Positions 11,369 to 49,401 of a stretch of DNA of 64,000 bases are shown here, piece by piece. Under the pieces are notes generated by a model. That model had not been told where the DNA came from. It did no database searches and saw only the letters and a list, made by a program, of their open reading frames with translations. A program made the translations under genes and the position numbers. This DNA comes from Dysidea avara (Eukaryota > Porifera > Demospongiae > Dictyoceratida > Dysideidae). The stretch lies in NCBI RefSeq assembly GCF_963678975.1, contig NC_089274.1:7842143-7906142 (forward strand), written 5' to 3'. How positions within the stretch are numbered: position 1 is the first letter of the stretch; the number at the start of each line of letters is the position of its first letter.

Positions 11369-13069
11369 CTAGTAAACTACACGACTAAATGCTTTCGCTT
11401 TCACCCTTTCATCTCTCATCGCTGGAACCAGTGCCTTCTCGAACACAATACTCATCAACTCATCAGCATCAGACACATCAGGGTACTCACGTAAAGCCCA
11501 TTTGATGAAGAGAAGGAATTCATTCCAATCAACATAACCATCTTCATCCATATCCAATGCCTTCAGACTCTTCTTGGTAGTGACACATCTGTAACACCCA
11601 AAGTATGGTTGCATGAAGCCATGGTAGAAGTTGTCAAATTGTAGGCGATCATCCTTTTGCATGCGATCTTTACTGTCCCAAAAGTCCCATTCCTCACGGA
11701 TCTCTTTAACCAGGGCTTGATGATAGGGTGCTTTCAGATCTACTTTGGCAATAACATCACACATTTTCTTAGTACATTGTCCACCGGCACGGTCAAACAG
11801 GACAGCAATACCCACTTCACTATTGTATTCTTCTTTCCTGCCACTACGAAGATCTTCCAGCATTTTCTCTTTCATTTTCAAGCCAATATCTACATTAAAC
11901 TGTGGGTCTATACCAAAGAAATGCTCTAGCCTATCACGGATCATTTCTGGAGATGCAAGAGTGGTTATGCGATTTGGTGTCTCAATGCCAAAGAACTCAG
12001 CCAAGTCAAAATCACCAATGCCAAATCCTCCAAATACCAAGTCGGTAGCACGTTCTCCATAAAGTACTTGCTTAGGGTGTGGATTTCTACCAGTCGTAAT
12101 CTTGGTGATAGCCTGGGCAACACTTCTCAGCTTAGTACAGTTGAATTTTTGCAAAATCTTCGTATTTCCTAGTCGAACTAGATTCATCATGGTGACCGAT
12201 GCACAAGCATGACCTACTGAAGCACCTTCTTCACACATGCTGGCCCACACACCGTCTGCACCCGCACTAAGGCAGTCAAGCTGTGAAGCTGTTTGAAGGT
12301 CCCACTTCTGGTGAATGTGCACAAGTATTTTTCCGTCATTCCAACCATTTGCAGTCATGGTCCTCCGAATGCTGGCTGTCCATGCTTCTAACTCTTCTGG
12401 AAGAGATTCTCCCATGGGATCTTCAAATGCAAGTGACCATGGACGGTGCTCTGCAGGCAAATTGGCGAGGAATTTCACAATGTAGAGCAAACGTTTCGGA
12501 TCTTCTTGCATGACAGAGGGAATGTCACGAAAGTTAATTGCTACACGTGCATTCTTGTCGATGTTCTCGTACGTCCACTTCATCCACTTGTAAATAAGTT
12601 GAGCCATGTCTTCTGCTGTAAACTTGGTGCCCCAAGCGACGTCATCATTTGCCAGATCGACTTCAAAGAATGGATTGGGGATCCCATATAACTTGTTCTT
12701 TTGCAGCGGGAATGGAACCGTTTCCGTGTCATAAACATCATCTTTGATTCCTTCGGACACCTCGGAAAAGGAGAAAAACCTGCTGAAGTCTTCACCGCGC
12801 TCCTTCAACCACTTCACAAAATCATCGTCTACTCGAGTCATGTGGGCGAAAGAAGCGACGATCATGTCCTTCGCGCGTACCTTCTGAACTTCATTGAATA
12901 TGTCGATCTTGTTTTGTAACGTGTGACTGCGAAGCTGACCTACTGTGCTCTCGCGAATGGAATTATCCAGCAGGTAGAAATCGAGATTTTTAAGCCTTTC
13001 GCGTTTCTGGACGCGTACTTGCTGAACATCGGCTTTCACCTGATCTACTTCTGCATCAAGATCTGCCAT
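11369..13069 (-). CDS. TIM-barrel (HMGL/DRE-TIM-like) and EF-hand protein, copy 1
   Basis: Intact, intronless gene of 566 codons plus stop. I chose the internal ATG at 13069 (context GAAATGGCAG) over the in-frame one at 13099 because alignment with copy 2 starts there. Order of parts: a charged N-terminal helix; a central segment with FRDIP; an HIH motif; then AGADGV and GHA, spaced as in the metal-binding strand of HMG-CoA-lyase/isopropylmalate-synthase-type barrels; then one canonical EF-hand loop DMDEDGYVDWNE near the C-terminus. Substrate unknown; a Ca2+-regulated carbon-carbon lyase or synthase is inference. Compared with copy 2 it lacks the Lys-rich leader. The first ~75% is almost identical to copy 2; the last 25% differs at many positions. 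It is divergent to the UEV-kinase gene. Confidence 0.9.
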   Translation of the reverse strand: MADLDAEVDQVKADVQQVRVQKRERLKNLDFYLLDNSIRESTVGQLRSHTLQNKIDIFNEVQKVRAKDMIVASFAHMTRVDDDFVKWLKERGEDFSRFFSFSEVSEGIKDDVYDTETVPFPLQKNKLYGIPNPFFEVDLANDDVAWGTKFTAEDMAQLIYKWMKWTYENIDKNARVAINFRDIPSVMQEDPKRLLYIVKFLANLPAEHRPWSLAFEDPMGESLPEELEAWTASIRRTMTANGWNDGKILVHIHQKWDLQTASQLDCLSAGADGVWASMCEEGASVGHACASVTMMNLVRLGNTKILQKFNCTKLRSVAQAITKITTGRNPHPKQVLYGERATDLVFGGFGIGDFDLAEFFGIETPNRITTLASPEMIRDRLEHFFGIDPQFNVDIGLKMKEKMLEDLRSGRKEEYNSEVGIAVLFDRAGGQCTKKMCDVIAKVDLKAPYHQALVKEIREEWDFWDSKDRMQKDDRLQFDNFYHGFMQPYFGCYRCVTTKKSLKALDMDEDGYVDWNEFLLFIKWALREYPDVSDADELMSIVFEKALVPAMRDERVKAKAFSRVVY

Positions 13070-13244
13070 TTCCGCCACCAGTGATGAATGGAGGTGCAAC
13101 GCGTTTATGTACTCTATTATCTATGGTTATAGCTAATTCGAACCGGTTTGGCGGTTAAATAGTAACAGATGCACGTCTTCCGGACCCTCTCCGATATACT
13201 CGCCGTAATTTGACTCATGGAGGTATGCACAAACTGAAAGCGTT
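13070..13244. promoter_or_regulatory. Putative bidirectional promoter
   Basis: Only about 175 bp separate the start codons of copy 1 (-) and the UEV-kinase gene (+). No TATA box is obvious. Locally GC-richer motifs include AACCGGTTTGGCGGTTAA and CTTCCGGACC (an ETS-like core). CTATTATCTATGG at 13112-13124 looks like one end of a CATAGATA-type MITE. Initiation sites cannot be read from sequence. Confidence 0.5.
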
Positions 13245-40924
<27,680 letters not shown>

Positions 40925-41920
40925 TGGAACAACATCCTCTCTATACATACACAGTGAATGTACTGTCACCTATGATATTATACTAGCAGTTTGTATGGAT
41001 AAACAGTAGGCACTTTTTTCTTAATACGGTATGATGTAAAATGTGAATACTACATGATGGTTACTTGCCGTACTGTTGTTTGTATTATACTATTTTTGAG
41101 GTAATGGCATTCTGGACTCCATTGTTTGTTTCTGCTGCTGCTGTCATGGTAGTTGATCCATTGGTATAAAGATTCTGGTGGTTTATGTATGTGTACTGCA
41201 TGTTGCTTGCTTGAAGGGTAAAGTAATTACTCCCTCTTTATATGGGTTCTTGCTTAATACTTAACTGAGTAATCATAGAGACACTAGACTGTTTGATGAG
41301 ATTTGGACACAGGTTTTACCATCTATACAACTGCAAATTGAGAAATATGCTTCTTGGTGGAGATGTGGCTTTAAGAATGTTTTGTTAAGAATAAGTCTAC
41401 AATCTGAAGTGACCTGAATCAAACCTAATTGATGCCATATATACTCAGATTCTGTTTAAAAATAGTTTGCTGTGGTCTATAATTTCCTGTTACTTAGACC
41501 ACTTTACCAGAAGCCATGGAATGTTAATTGGATAATAAATTAGCTATTGCATAATCACTGGAGTACTATGGCAGATTGGATTTGCTTTCTATTATTTGGC
41601 CTAGTCTATGAAACTAGTTTCATTAATGCAGTTATGGTCTAGGGATAACTGACAAGGTCAATCAGAGCCTTGCTCATTACTTGTATGGGTGCACTCAGTG
41701 GTAATAATTTGTAGCATGGTAATAAACACTCCTTTATCACCCTGTTAAAGTGTTTTGAAGTATTGGGAAACCATTGAACACATAACAGCAGTGTAGTCAT
41801 AATGCTTGCTGCACTGTGATCATTTTGATATGAAAACTAGTCATTGAGTACCTATAGTTCATCTTACACTGACTTTATTCAACCTTTTTTACTACTGATA
41901 CTCACATTAGCATTGCCACA
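40925..41920. other. 3' flank of the UEV-kinase gene
   Basis: AT-rich sequence after the TGA. An AATAAA at about 41533 is a possible poly(A) signal but lies 600 bp from the stop; others may be used. No further ORF of interest. Confidence 0.4.
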
Positions 41921-42335
41921 CAGTGGCGGATGCAAGGGGTTGTTATGGTTTCAGCTGAAACCCCCTCTGAAAAGGTGCACGTGCCCTTAATTTATTTACA
42001 ATTTGTGTGAGTGATAAAATAGCCAATAGTTATGCATAGTGTATCACATTGGGACCTGGCCAAACTTCATACTTTTGCCTTTGAAACCACTAAAAATGGC
42101 ATTGCGGCATTTAAGCGTGTTAAGCTCCTCTAAAATAATTATGGTTTTAGTGCTGTTTTGCTTCAAAACTTTTTGCGAAGACCTGGATCAACATTGAAAC
42201 AATGTTTTTGAGTGATTTTTGATTCACTATAAATCAATTTAGCTATAGGCCACTGAGCTATAAGACTGAGTTAACAACCCCAGCTGAAGACTTCCTGAAC
42301 CTGGCCCTCTCTGAAAATTCCTAGATCCGCCACTG
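41921..42335. mobile_element. 415-bp MITE with CAGTGGCGGAT ends
   Basis: Left end CAGTGGCGGATGCAAGG, right end CTAGATCCGCCACTG. Directly flanked by CCACA (41916-41920 and 42336-42340), a 5-bp repeat that may be the visible part of a longer decayed one. The CAGTGGCG terminus resembles hAT ends. Non-coding. Confidence 0.75.
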
Positions 42336-43178
42336 CCACAGGATAGCAGTTTAAACCAAATCAATTATCACAGTAAGTTACAGACCTGGTAAAGTAACTA
42401 GTAACAGAATGGGAGTATAGCATTATTTGACTTTTACTGCACTGTCATTAAGGATTGATTGTGGTTTGTAGAACTGGATACTGATGCGTTTCTGTGACTA
42501 ACAGGCTTCCCACAACATGTACTACATTCTTGAAGCCATGCATATCTTTACCTATGAACATGCTATTTTCACTCTGTTTGTGCCAGTTGGTAGTTCTATA
42601 GGTGGTAAACCCTGTGTCCCAAGTTTTATTTCAATCCAAGGGACTGTAAGTCTGTGAGACACTTTGATAACCATACAAATTTGTATGGGAACCAATGTGT
42701 GGTTTAGAAAATATGTAATTGCCAATCCTTGATTAAATTCCTCATGCCTTTAAATCTTATAGGTCTGTAGCAATGTTGATGCAAGTTCAATAGTTATGTA
42801 GGTTAAATTTTTATGCAGATAGGTACTCGATGACTAGTTTTCAGATCAAATGATTACAGCCCAGCAAGCATTACAACCATCACTACCTTTGTCAGTGACC
42901 TGGGATTAGCCACAAAAATAGTGACGGTCACTAGGTAGTTTTTACTGTGTATGAATGACTTCACTGCTGTTATGTGTTTTTCTTTTGTTGACCATAGTGA
43001 TGTAAAACATCATTTGAGTGTCTCACAAAAGGGTTGTTTACTCCGGCATTACCATGCTACATAATCAGGTAAACTGTAATCCAGCAACATTTATCACCAT
43101 GCCAAACATGAAGGAATAGTTCACTTGGAGCAAAAATAGGTAAGCACCACTGAGTCTATTGCTGGCACAATTTTGATA
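42336..43178. other. No gene seen
   Basis: AT-rich intergenic DNA between two MITEs; I see no ORF, RNA gene or clear repeat. Confidence 0.5.
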
Positions 43179-43412
43179 CAGTCAAACCTCAGTTATCCGA
43201 ACCCCTTGGGACCAGGAGTGGTCCAGAAGTCTGAAAAGTGCATGTATATCTCTGAAGCTATGTATAAATAACCTTAAAATCAGAACATAAAGAAAAAATT
43301 TAAAATATCAGTATTTCAACTACCCTAATAGAACAGTCACTACCCTAATAGAGCCATCATTTTCGTAGTTCGGTTAACCGAGAATCCGAATAAGTGGGGT
43401 CCGGTTCCACTG
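43179..43412. mobile_element. 234-bp mariner-like MITE
   Basis: Left end CAGTCAAACCTCAGTTATCC after TA; right end GGGGTCCGGTTCCACTG before AA. Inner GGTTAACCGA and GAATCCGAATAA pair with the left. It contains two copies of a CTACCCTAATAGAACAGTCA-like motif. One TA has decayed. Confidence 0.7.
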
Positions 43413-43803
43413 AAGGTGCCTGAAAGCATCAAGCATAATAATGTAATGTCACCATAATTGGCAGAATAATAATGTCATATAAATCCTTGTTTGTGAAAAT
43501 GCATGTTACAGATAAAAATGACTCAACACTAATAAAACAGTCAAGATCTCTAATATGATGGTCTGGTACATGGTAGCTATTTGACATACACAATTTTATT
43601 ATAAAACTTATAATAATCTATTCAATATAGTTATGCTAATGAAATAGTAGATCACAAACAGACAACATTTTACAAGTGCTATAGCCATAGCATTCACACT
43701 GTTTACATTAACCCATTGCTCATTATAGCTATAAGCTTGATAGAAAGTGCAATTATATTAGCAAAACATGTAAACTGTAGTAAAGCATAATAGAATTTTT
43801 GAG

Positions 43804-43977
43804 TGTAATAGTATTTGTTCTATCACTATAACTAGATTCTCATAAAATAACTAGAGAGCACAAACTACACAACAACTCATAAAGCCTACTACAACAACTC
43901 TAAGGATGCATCATACATTATGTGGTTACATCACACCAATTACATAATTACCATAGAAACCTAATGTGTCTACTACA
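43804..43977 (-). repeat. 3' LTR of the Gypsy-type element
   Basis: 174 bp, TG...CA ends. It differs from the other LTR at only about three positions (for example TTGTTCT against TTGCTCT, CTAGAGAG against CTAGTGAG), so insertion was recent. Confidence 0.95.
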
Positions 43978-44016
43978 TCTCCCTCCTTAAGTATGATGCA
44001 TACTACAAAATGTTTG

Positions 44017-47000
44017 TCATTGTTCACTCTCAACAAACCGTATAGGAGGTCTAGAAATTCTTCCACTTCTAGTCTGAACTACAGAAGGGTTTTCATCTGA
44101 AACAGTGATAAAAGTTTCGTCTGGAATTTCTATTGGTGTTGGTATTGGATTGTCAACACTTGAAGCTGTTTCTTGGTTGGCTATAGCTAGAGGTATCAAA
44201 TCTCTTCTGTTTCATCTGTAATAGTGGTAAGGTGTTTGGACCATATAGGATCTGTTGGATAGTTCTTCTGTGACTACACCTTCTGCTTCAATATCAATTA
44301 TCCAAACTGACTCTCCTTTTTGCAAGGGAATTAAATCCTTCGCACGATGTTGCTGATCAAAGTTAATTTTTTGTCTTTTTCTCATGGACTTCTCCTTTTT
44401 CCTCAGTTTGTTGGCATCTGGTAACTTTGGCTTTAACTGCTTTGGGAGTACTGGAATAGTAGTACGTAGCTGTCTCCCCATCAGTAGCTCAGCTGGACTA
44501 TAACCATTCTCTAAAGGAGTAGAACGGTAAGCAAGCATTGCTAAATATGGGTCATCACTTTTGTTTAACAGACCTTTTACTGTTCTGACAGCTCTTTCTG
44601 CTGCACCATTGGCTTGAGGGAATTTTGGGCTGCTTGTAACATGTGTAAAACCGTATTGCTCAGAAAATGACTTGAACAATGCTGCTGAATATTGTGGACC
44701 ATTATCTGAAACAACAGTTTCAGGAATGCCATGACGAGCAAATATTGACTTGAGATGTTGTACTATGTTTTGTGATGTCATGGAAGACAACTTGGCAACC
44801 TCAATGTAACGAGAATAGTAAGTAATCTATGACTAGTAAATAGCTAGAATTTCTCCATTCAAAAATGTCAGTCCCTACTTCTCCCATGGTCTATTTGGAA
44901 ATGGTGATGGCAACAATGGCTCCGCATGGTTCAATCTGTGCTTAGAGCAAACAATACACTTTGAAACTTTTTCTGCAATGTCCTTCTTTATGCCTGGCCA
45001 CCACACGGAATCTTTAGCTCACTGTTGGCATTTTGTAAAGCCTTGATGACCAGAATGTAATTTTTCAATTATCTCAGGACGGAGAGAGGAAGGAATAATC
45101 AGTCGATTGCCTCTTAGGAGAATACCATTGTTAACACTCAGCTCATTTTTAACAGGAATGTAGTACTTCAGCATACCATTCAGGTGTTTTCTGGCTGGCC
45201 ACCCATTTTGACAGTATAGTTTAAGTTTCTGACAGGTTTCATCCTGTTCTTGGAGACATTTGATCTCCTGTAGCCGCTTTGTAGTAGCTGAAAGATGATC
45301 AATAACAAGATTAACATAAGTATTTACCTCTTTATGAAAGGCTTCTGCAGTGTGGTCTTCTGGTGCTCTGGAAAGAGTGTCTGCTGTACAAATATCTTTT
45401 CCAGGAACATGATAAATTGAGTAACTAAATCTCATCAGGCGTAGTCTAAAATGTTGTACTCTTATTGGCATTTCGTCAAGGCTCTTTGTAGATAGCAGTG
45501 GAACAAGAGGTTTGTGGTCCGTTTCCAATTTGAAGTACATACCCAACAAGTACTGTTGAAATCTTTCACAAGCCCAGGTTGCAGCAAGGGCTTCTTTTTC
45601 AATTTGGGCATAGTTCTGTCAGCTGCACTTAATGCTCGAGAAATATATGCAACTGGATGAAGGCTGCAATCTTTCTGCTTCTGTCGTAAAACGGCTCCCA
45701 GTCCATATGCTGAAGCATCGGCAGAAACAATGGTTTCTAGAGTCGGATCGTACATTGCGAGAACTTCACTGGATGTGATAGCATCTTTGAGACTTGTAAA
45801 AGCTCTGTCTTGTGTTCTCACCATACCCACTGAGTTTTAGTACTAAGGAGTTCTCGCAAAGGCTGAGTCTTGTCAGTTAAATGTGGAGAAAATTTGCTTA
45901 GTTGATTAAGCATACCAAGAAATCGACGAAGTTCAGTGAGGTTACTTGGTGGTTTCATGTCACAAATTGCACGGATCTTGTTTTGATCAGGCTGAATTCC
46001 TTCACTATTTACAGTTTGGCCTAGGAAACTGATGCTGGTAGCACCAAAAATGCACTTCTCTTTGCTAAGTGTAAGGCCTGCTTCACTTATTCTCCTGAGA
46101 GTTGCTTTGAGATGCTGATCATGTTCCTGTTCTGTTTTGCCATAAACTAAAACGTCATCAATTAGACAGACAACTCCATCAAGGTCAGACAACTCCATCA
46201 AGGTCAATACCACTCATCTTTCTTTGGAAATGCTCAGGTGCAGAGGTTATTCCAAATGGAAGACGATTAAAGGCATATCTCCCAAATGGAGTAATAAATG
46301 TTGTCAGTTTTGAGGATTCAGGTGCTAATTCAATTTGCCAGAAACCAGAATTAGCGTCAACTTTTGAAAAATACTAACTTGGGCTAATGTCTGTTCTACA
46401 GATGGCAAAATGTGAAGCTCACGGCAAACACTTGTGTTAAGTTTTGTCAGGTCAACACAGATTCGAACCTTGCCATTGGGTTTTGGAACAACAACAATCG
46501 GAGAACACCATTCTGTGGGTTCTTCAATCTTTGAAATCACCCCAAGTGCTTCCATTCTTTGGAGCTCTTCTTTAACTTTAGGTAGCAGTGGTATTGCTAT
46601 TCGACGTGGGGCATATAGAGCAAATGGCTTAGCATCATTTCTGAGTTTGATCTGGTAACTGTCTTGAAGCTTGCCTAGTCCTGTAAATAATTGTGGGAAG
46701 TGAATGAAAATATCACTAGCTTGTACCGGCTCAACAAATGACAGAATCTGTAGGGCTTCAATGGCAGGACGTCCTAACAAAGCTTTGTGTAAGTCTTCTA
46801 TCACATAGATTGTTTGCTGAATTGATCTGTGGTTTCTTTCAAGGTAGCCCACAAACTTCCCTTTGACTTTCAGTACATGTTGGCCTGGACCACTGAGTGT
46901 TCTGTCTGCTGGTGACAATGGACCATCTCTGCTTCTAGAGTATTCTGTGTTGGGAATAACTGTCACATCTGCTCCTGTGTCATTTTTAAACTGAACTGCT

Positions 47001-47026
47001 TGACCATTCAATGTCAGCTCTGTCAC
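44017..47026 (-). pseudogene. Gypsy pol: protease, RT, RNase H, integrase, broken
   Basis: Protease with NDTGADVTVIP (about 46989); RT entry AIPLLPKVKEELQRM and VCVDLTKLN-type motif; RT active-site strand VVCLIDDVLVYG (about 46168), the DD pair intact; RNase H with SADASAYGLGAVL (about 45708); the HSGH half of the integrase zinc finger before a stop at 45019; the integrase core with VVSDNGPQYSA and the FPQANGAAERAV glutamate stretch (44790-44212). Frames change or stop near 46325, 46213, 45830-45818, 45549, 45019 and 44790. A tandem 20-bp duplication (ACAACTCCATCAAGGTCAG, about 46165-46203) causes one of the shifts. Confidence 0.9.
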
Positions 47027-47057
47027 CCATGGGTTGCTTTGTTTTCACGAATCATTC

Positions 47058-47916
47058 CTAGAAAGGAATTATCATCTGATTCTTCAGCTGATTTGATGCC
47101 ACTAGAGAATGTACACCATCTTGAATTTCTGTTGTTTCAGCTAGTTGGTCAATGGCACTTTTACTTCTACAAAATGCTTTGAAGTGGCCTTTCTTTTTAC
47201 AGTTGTGGCAAATGGCTTCACTTGCTGGGCAGTGAGCTCTACCATGTGATGGGAGTTTGGCCACACCTGGAGCAATTGTTAGGCCTTGCTGGTGGATTTT
47301 GTGGTCTGGAAGAATCCTTACTGTGGTGGGAGTATGGTTGCTTATGGGTTTGCTTTTTCACCAGTTCAATTTGTCCTTCTCTTAGCAAGTCATTTCTCAC
47401 TGTTCTCTGTTGCAGTTTTACGATTCGCTGTCAAGCCATTGCTGTAGCTTTTTCTAAGGCAAGCTTACTATCTATCTGCAGTTTTTCTGACAGCTGGCTG
47501 TCTCTGATACCAACGACTATTCTGTCTCTGACCATTTGCTGTCCATAATCACAATGTTCTGCCAAGGAATAGAGATCAATTATGAAGTCATCAACGGGCT
47601 CGCCTTCTTGCTGTACTCTTCTGTTAAATTTGGCACGCTCAAAGATAACATTGCGGCGCTTAACAAAGTGAGAGTCAAACTTGTCCTTTACTGTATTATA
47701 GACTTTTGCCTGCTCTTCACTGAGGTTAAATGACTGGAAAATATCATCAGCCTTTGCACCCATAGAGTGCACAAGAGTATTTACTTGGTTTACCTCTGGC
47801 TTTGAGGATAGGCCAGAAGCTACTCAGAATCTCTCAAATCTGCAAATCCACTGAGGCCATTCTTCAGGTCTCTTGAAGTTGAATGGTTCAATTGGCTTAA
47901 TCTGGTAGGATGCCAT
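47058..47916 (-). pseudogene. Gypsy gag with zinc knuckle, broken
   Basis: Starts MASYQIKPIEPFNFKRPEEW at 47916. An in-frame TGA follows (about 47823) where RFERF would continue. It then reads FNLSEEQAKVYNTVKDKFD, RRNVIFERAKFNRR and DLYSLAEHCDYG as in Ty3/Gypsy gag capsid regions. After another frame change, the CCHC knuckle CHNCKKKGHFKAFC (about 47214-47173) binds RNA in family members. Confidence 0.85.
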
Positions 47917-47949
47917 AACTGGTAACAAGGTTCTCAATTTCTGACACCA

Positions 47950-48123
47950 TGTAATAGTATTTGCTCTATCACTATAACTAGATTCTCATAAAATAACTAG
48001 TGAGCACAAACTACACAACAACTCATAAAGCCTACAACAACAACTCTAAGGATGCATCATACATTATGTGGTTACATCACACCAATTACATAATTACCAT
48101 AGAAACCTAATGTGTCTACTACA
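47950..48123 (-). repeat. 5' LTR of the Gypsy-type element
   Basis: 174 bp, near-identical partner of 43804-43977; its left edge touches the primer-binding site. Such a short LTR leaves little room for promoter elements. ATTTTATGAG on the minus strand could serve as a TATA-like box. Confidence 0.95.
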
Positions 48124-48656
48124 TTGAGCACTGCAATATAGTATAATAGAGCGTGAATTGTAACACTGATAACTATCCCTGCATGGGAATAATAATTATG
48201 GCTCATTACTCGAACTAGCTAGTTAGTAGCCAGCAAGTATATTCCTTGGCAAAATTAGTGTGTCAATGAATACTGTACAACTGAAGTTGGTAACTTTACT
48301 ATAGCCTGCGGCGATTGCTCTATATTAGAGTAGTTCAATCTCCATAAAAAATTAAACAGTGTGTCAGCTAGTCTTGCTTATTGCATGATTGAAACAGTGC
48401 ACACAAAATTAAAGTACCGTTCCTAATCCCAGTTTCAGTTATGAAAAGCTTGCCCCAGTGGGGTGGGTGTCATGTGACTGTCGGTTCAATACTAACTGCT
48501 GGGTAAGTTATAATAACCGGAATCAGGAATGGAATGACTAAAACGGAAACCAAAGCTGAACTTGACCCTAACTTGAGGTTAGCCTGTTAAGCATAATGAT
48601 GTCTTTCACTGTCTATATGAAGGTAAGCTTTTGGTGAGTTAGAGGCGAGCTAGGGT

Positions 48657-49343
48657 AGGGTTTCCAACTCAAAATAGGAAGGTGCTTCCTTTTGTTGTTT
48701 CTGGTGATTTTCACACAGACTGACCTTTAAGATGAAGCAAACAAGTGCTCATTTATTATTGGATTGCTTGTAGCATCAGGTATTAACATAAGTTTAACAT
48801 ACAAAAACATAGAAAAAGTGGTCACAATAGTTAAATTGGGCAGTTTATCAGCAAATCATTGTATTTTAGGGTGACCGAGTCACAATTAGTGTATTTTCTT
48901 GCTTTATAATGAAGACTTCTACATCTTCTAGTGCTATAGCACATCCTTTACAGCTGTAATGGGATTATTGGCCATGTGACCACTTTTGGGTGTTTACAAT
49001 TAAAAGTGCATTGATATTGAAAGTAATAGACAGTTTAATAATTATTAGCACTTGTTTATTTTATCTTAAGGTCAGCCTGCATGAAAATCATCAGAAACAA
49101 TGAAAAAGGCTGAGGCATCATCTTATTTTGCAGTGGAACTGAATCCTATATGAAGGGATTTTTGGCCACGTGAACACTTTTTGGATATTTACATGTTAAA
49201 ATTGTGCTGATAGTGACTGCTGCAAACATTCCAATAACAAATTAGCACTTGTTTGCTTTATCAGTCATAAAGGTAAATCTGTGTGAAAACCTATAGAAAC
49301 AACAAAACGAAGCACCTTCCTATTTCAATTGAGTGGAAACCCT
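48657..49343. mobile_element. 687-bp MULE-like MITE, nested
   Basis: Ends AGGGTTTCCAACTCAAAATA and ATTTCAATTGAGTGGAAACC plus CT, with a perfect 9-bp target duplication AGCTAGGGT (48648-48656 and 49344-49352). Inner GGAAGGTGCTTC and GAAGCACCTTCC also pair. Non-coding. Confidence 0.87.
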
Positions 49344-49401
49344 AGCTAGGGTTGGCCCAGCTTTGCCGGGACGCTCGTTCCAACCCTAGCTCGCCTCGAA
49401 C

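Larger units (their letters stand above)
43804..48123 (-). mobile_element. Ty3/Gypsy-type LTR retrotransposon, complete structure
   Basis: Two 174-bp LTRs (TGTAATAGT...CTACTACA), a 5-bp target duplication TTGAG (43799-43803 and 48124-48128), a primer-binding site TGGTGTCAGAAAT next to the right-hand (5') LTR, and a polypurine tract AAGGAGGGAGA next to the left-hand (3') LTR. Coding order on the minus strand is gag, zinc knuckle, protease, RT, RNase H, integrase: the Gypsy order. Reading frames are broken at several places, so it is non-autonomous now. The PBS would match the 3' end of a tRNA ending TGACACCA (possibly Leu; tentative). Confidence 0.94.

Noticed and set aside
11041..13124. Copy 1 as cargo of a CATAGATA-type transposon
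   Set aside because: The two ends have no convincing 7-bp duplication, and the left end may belong to a separate insertion; reported only as an association.
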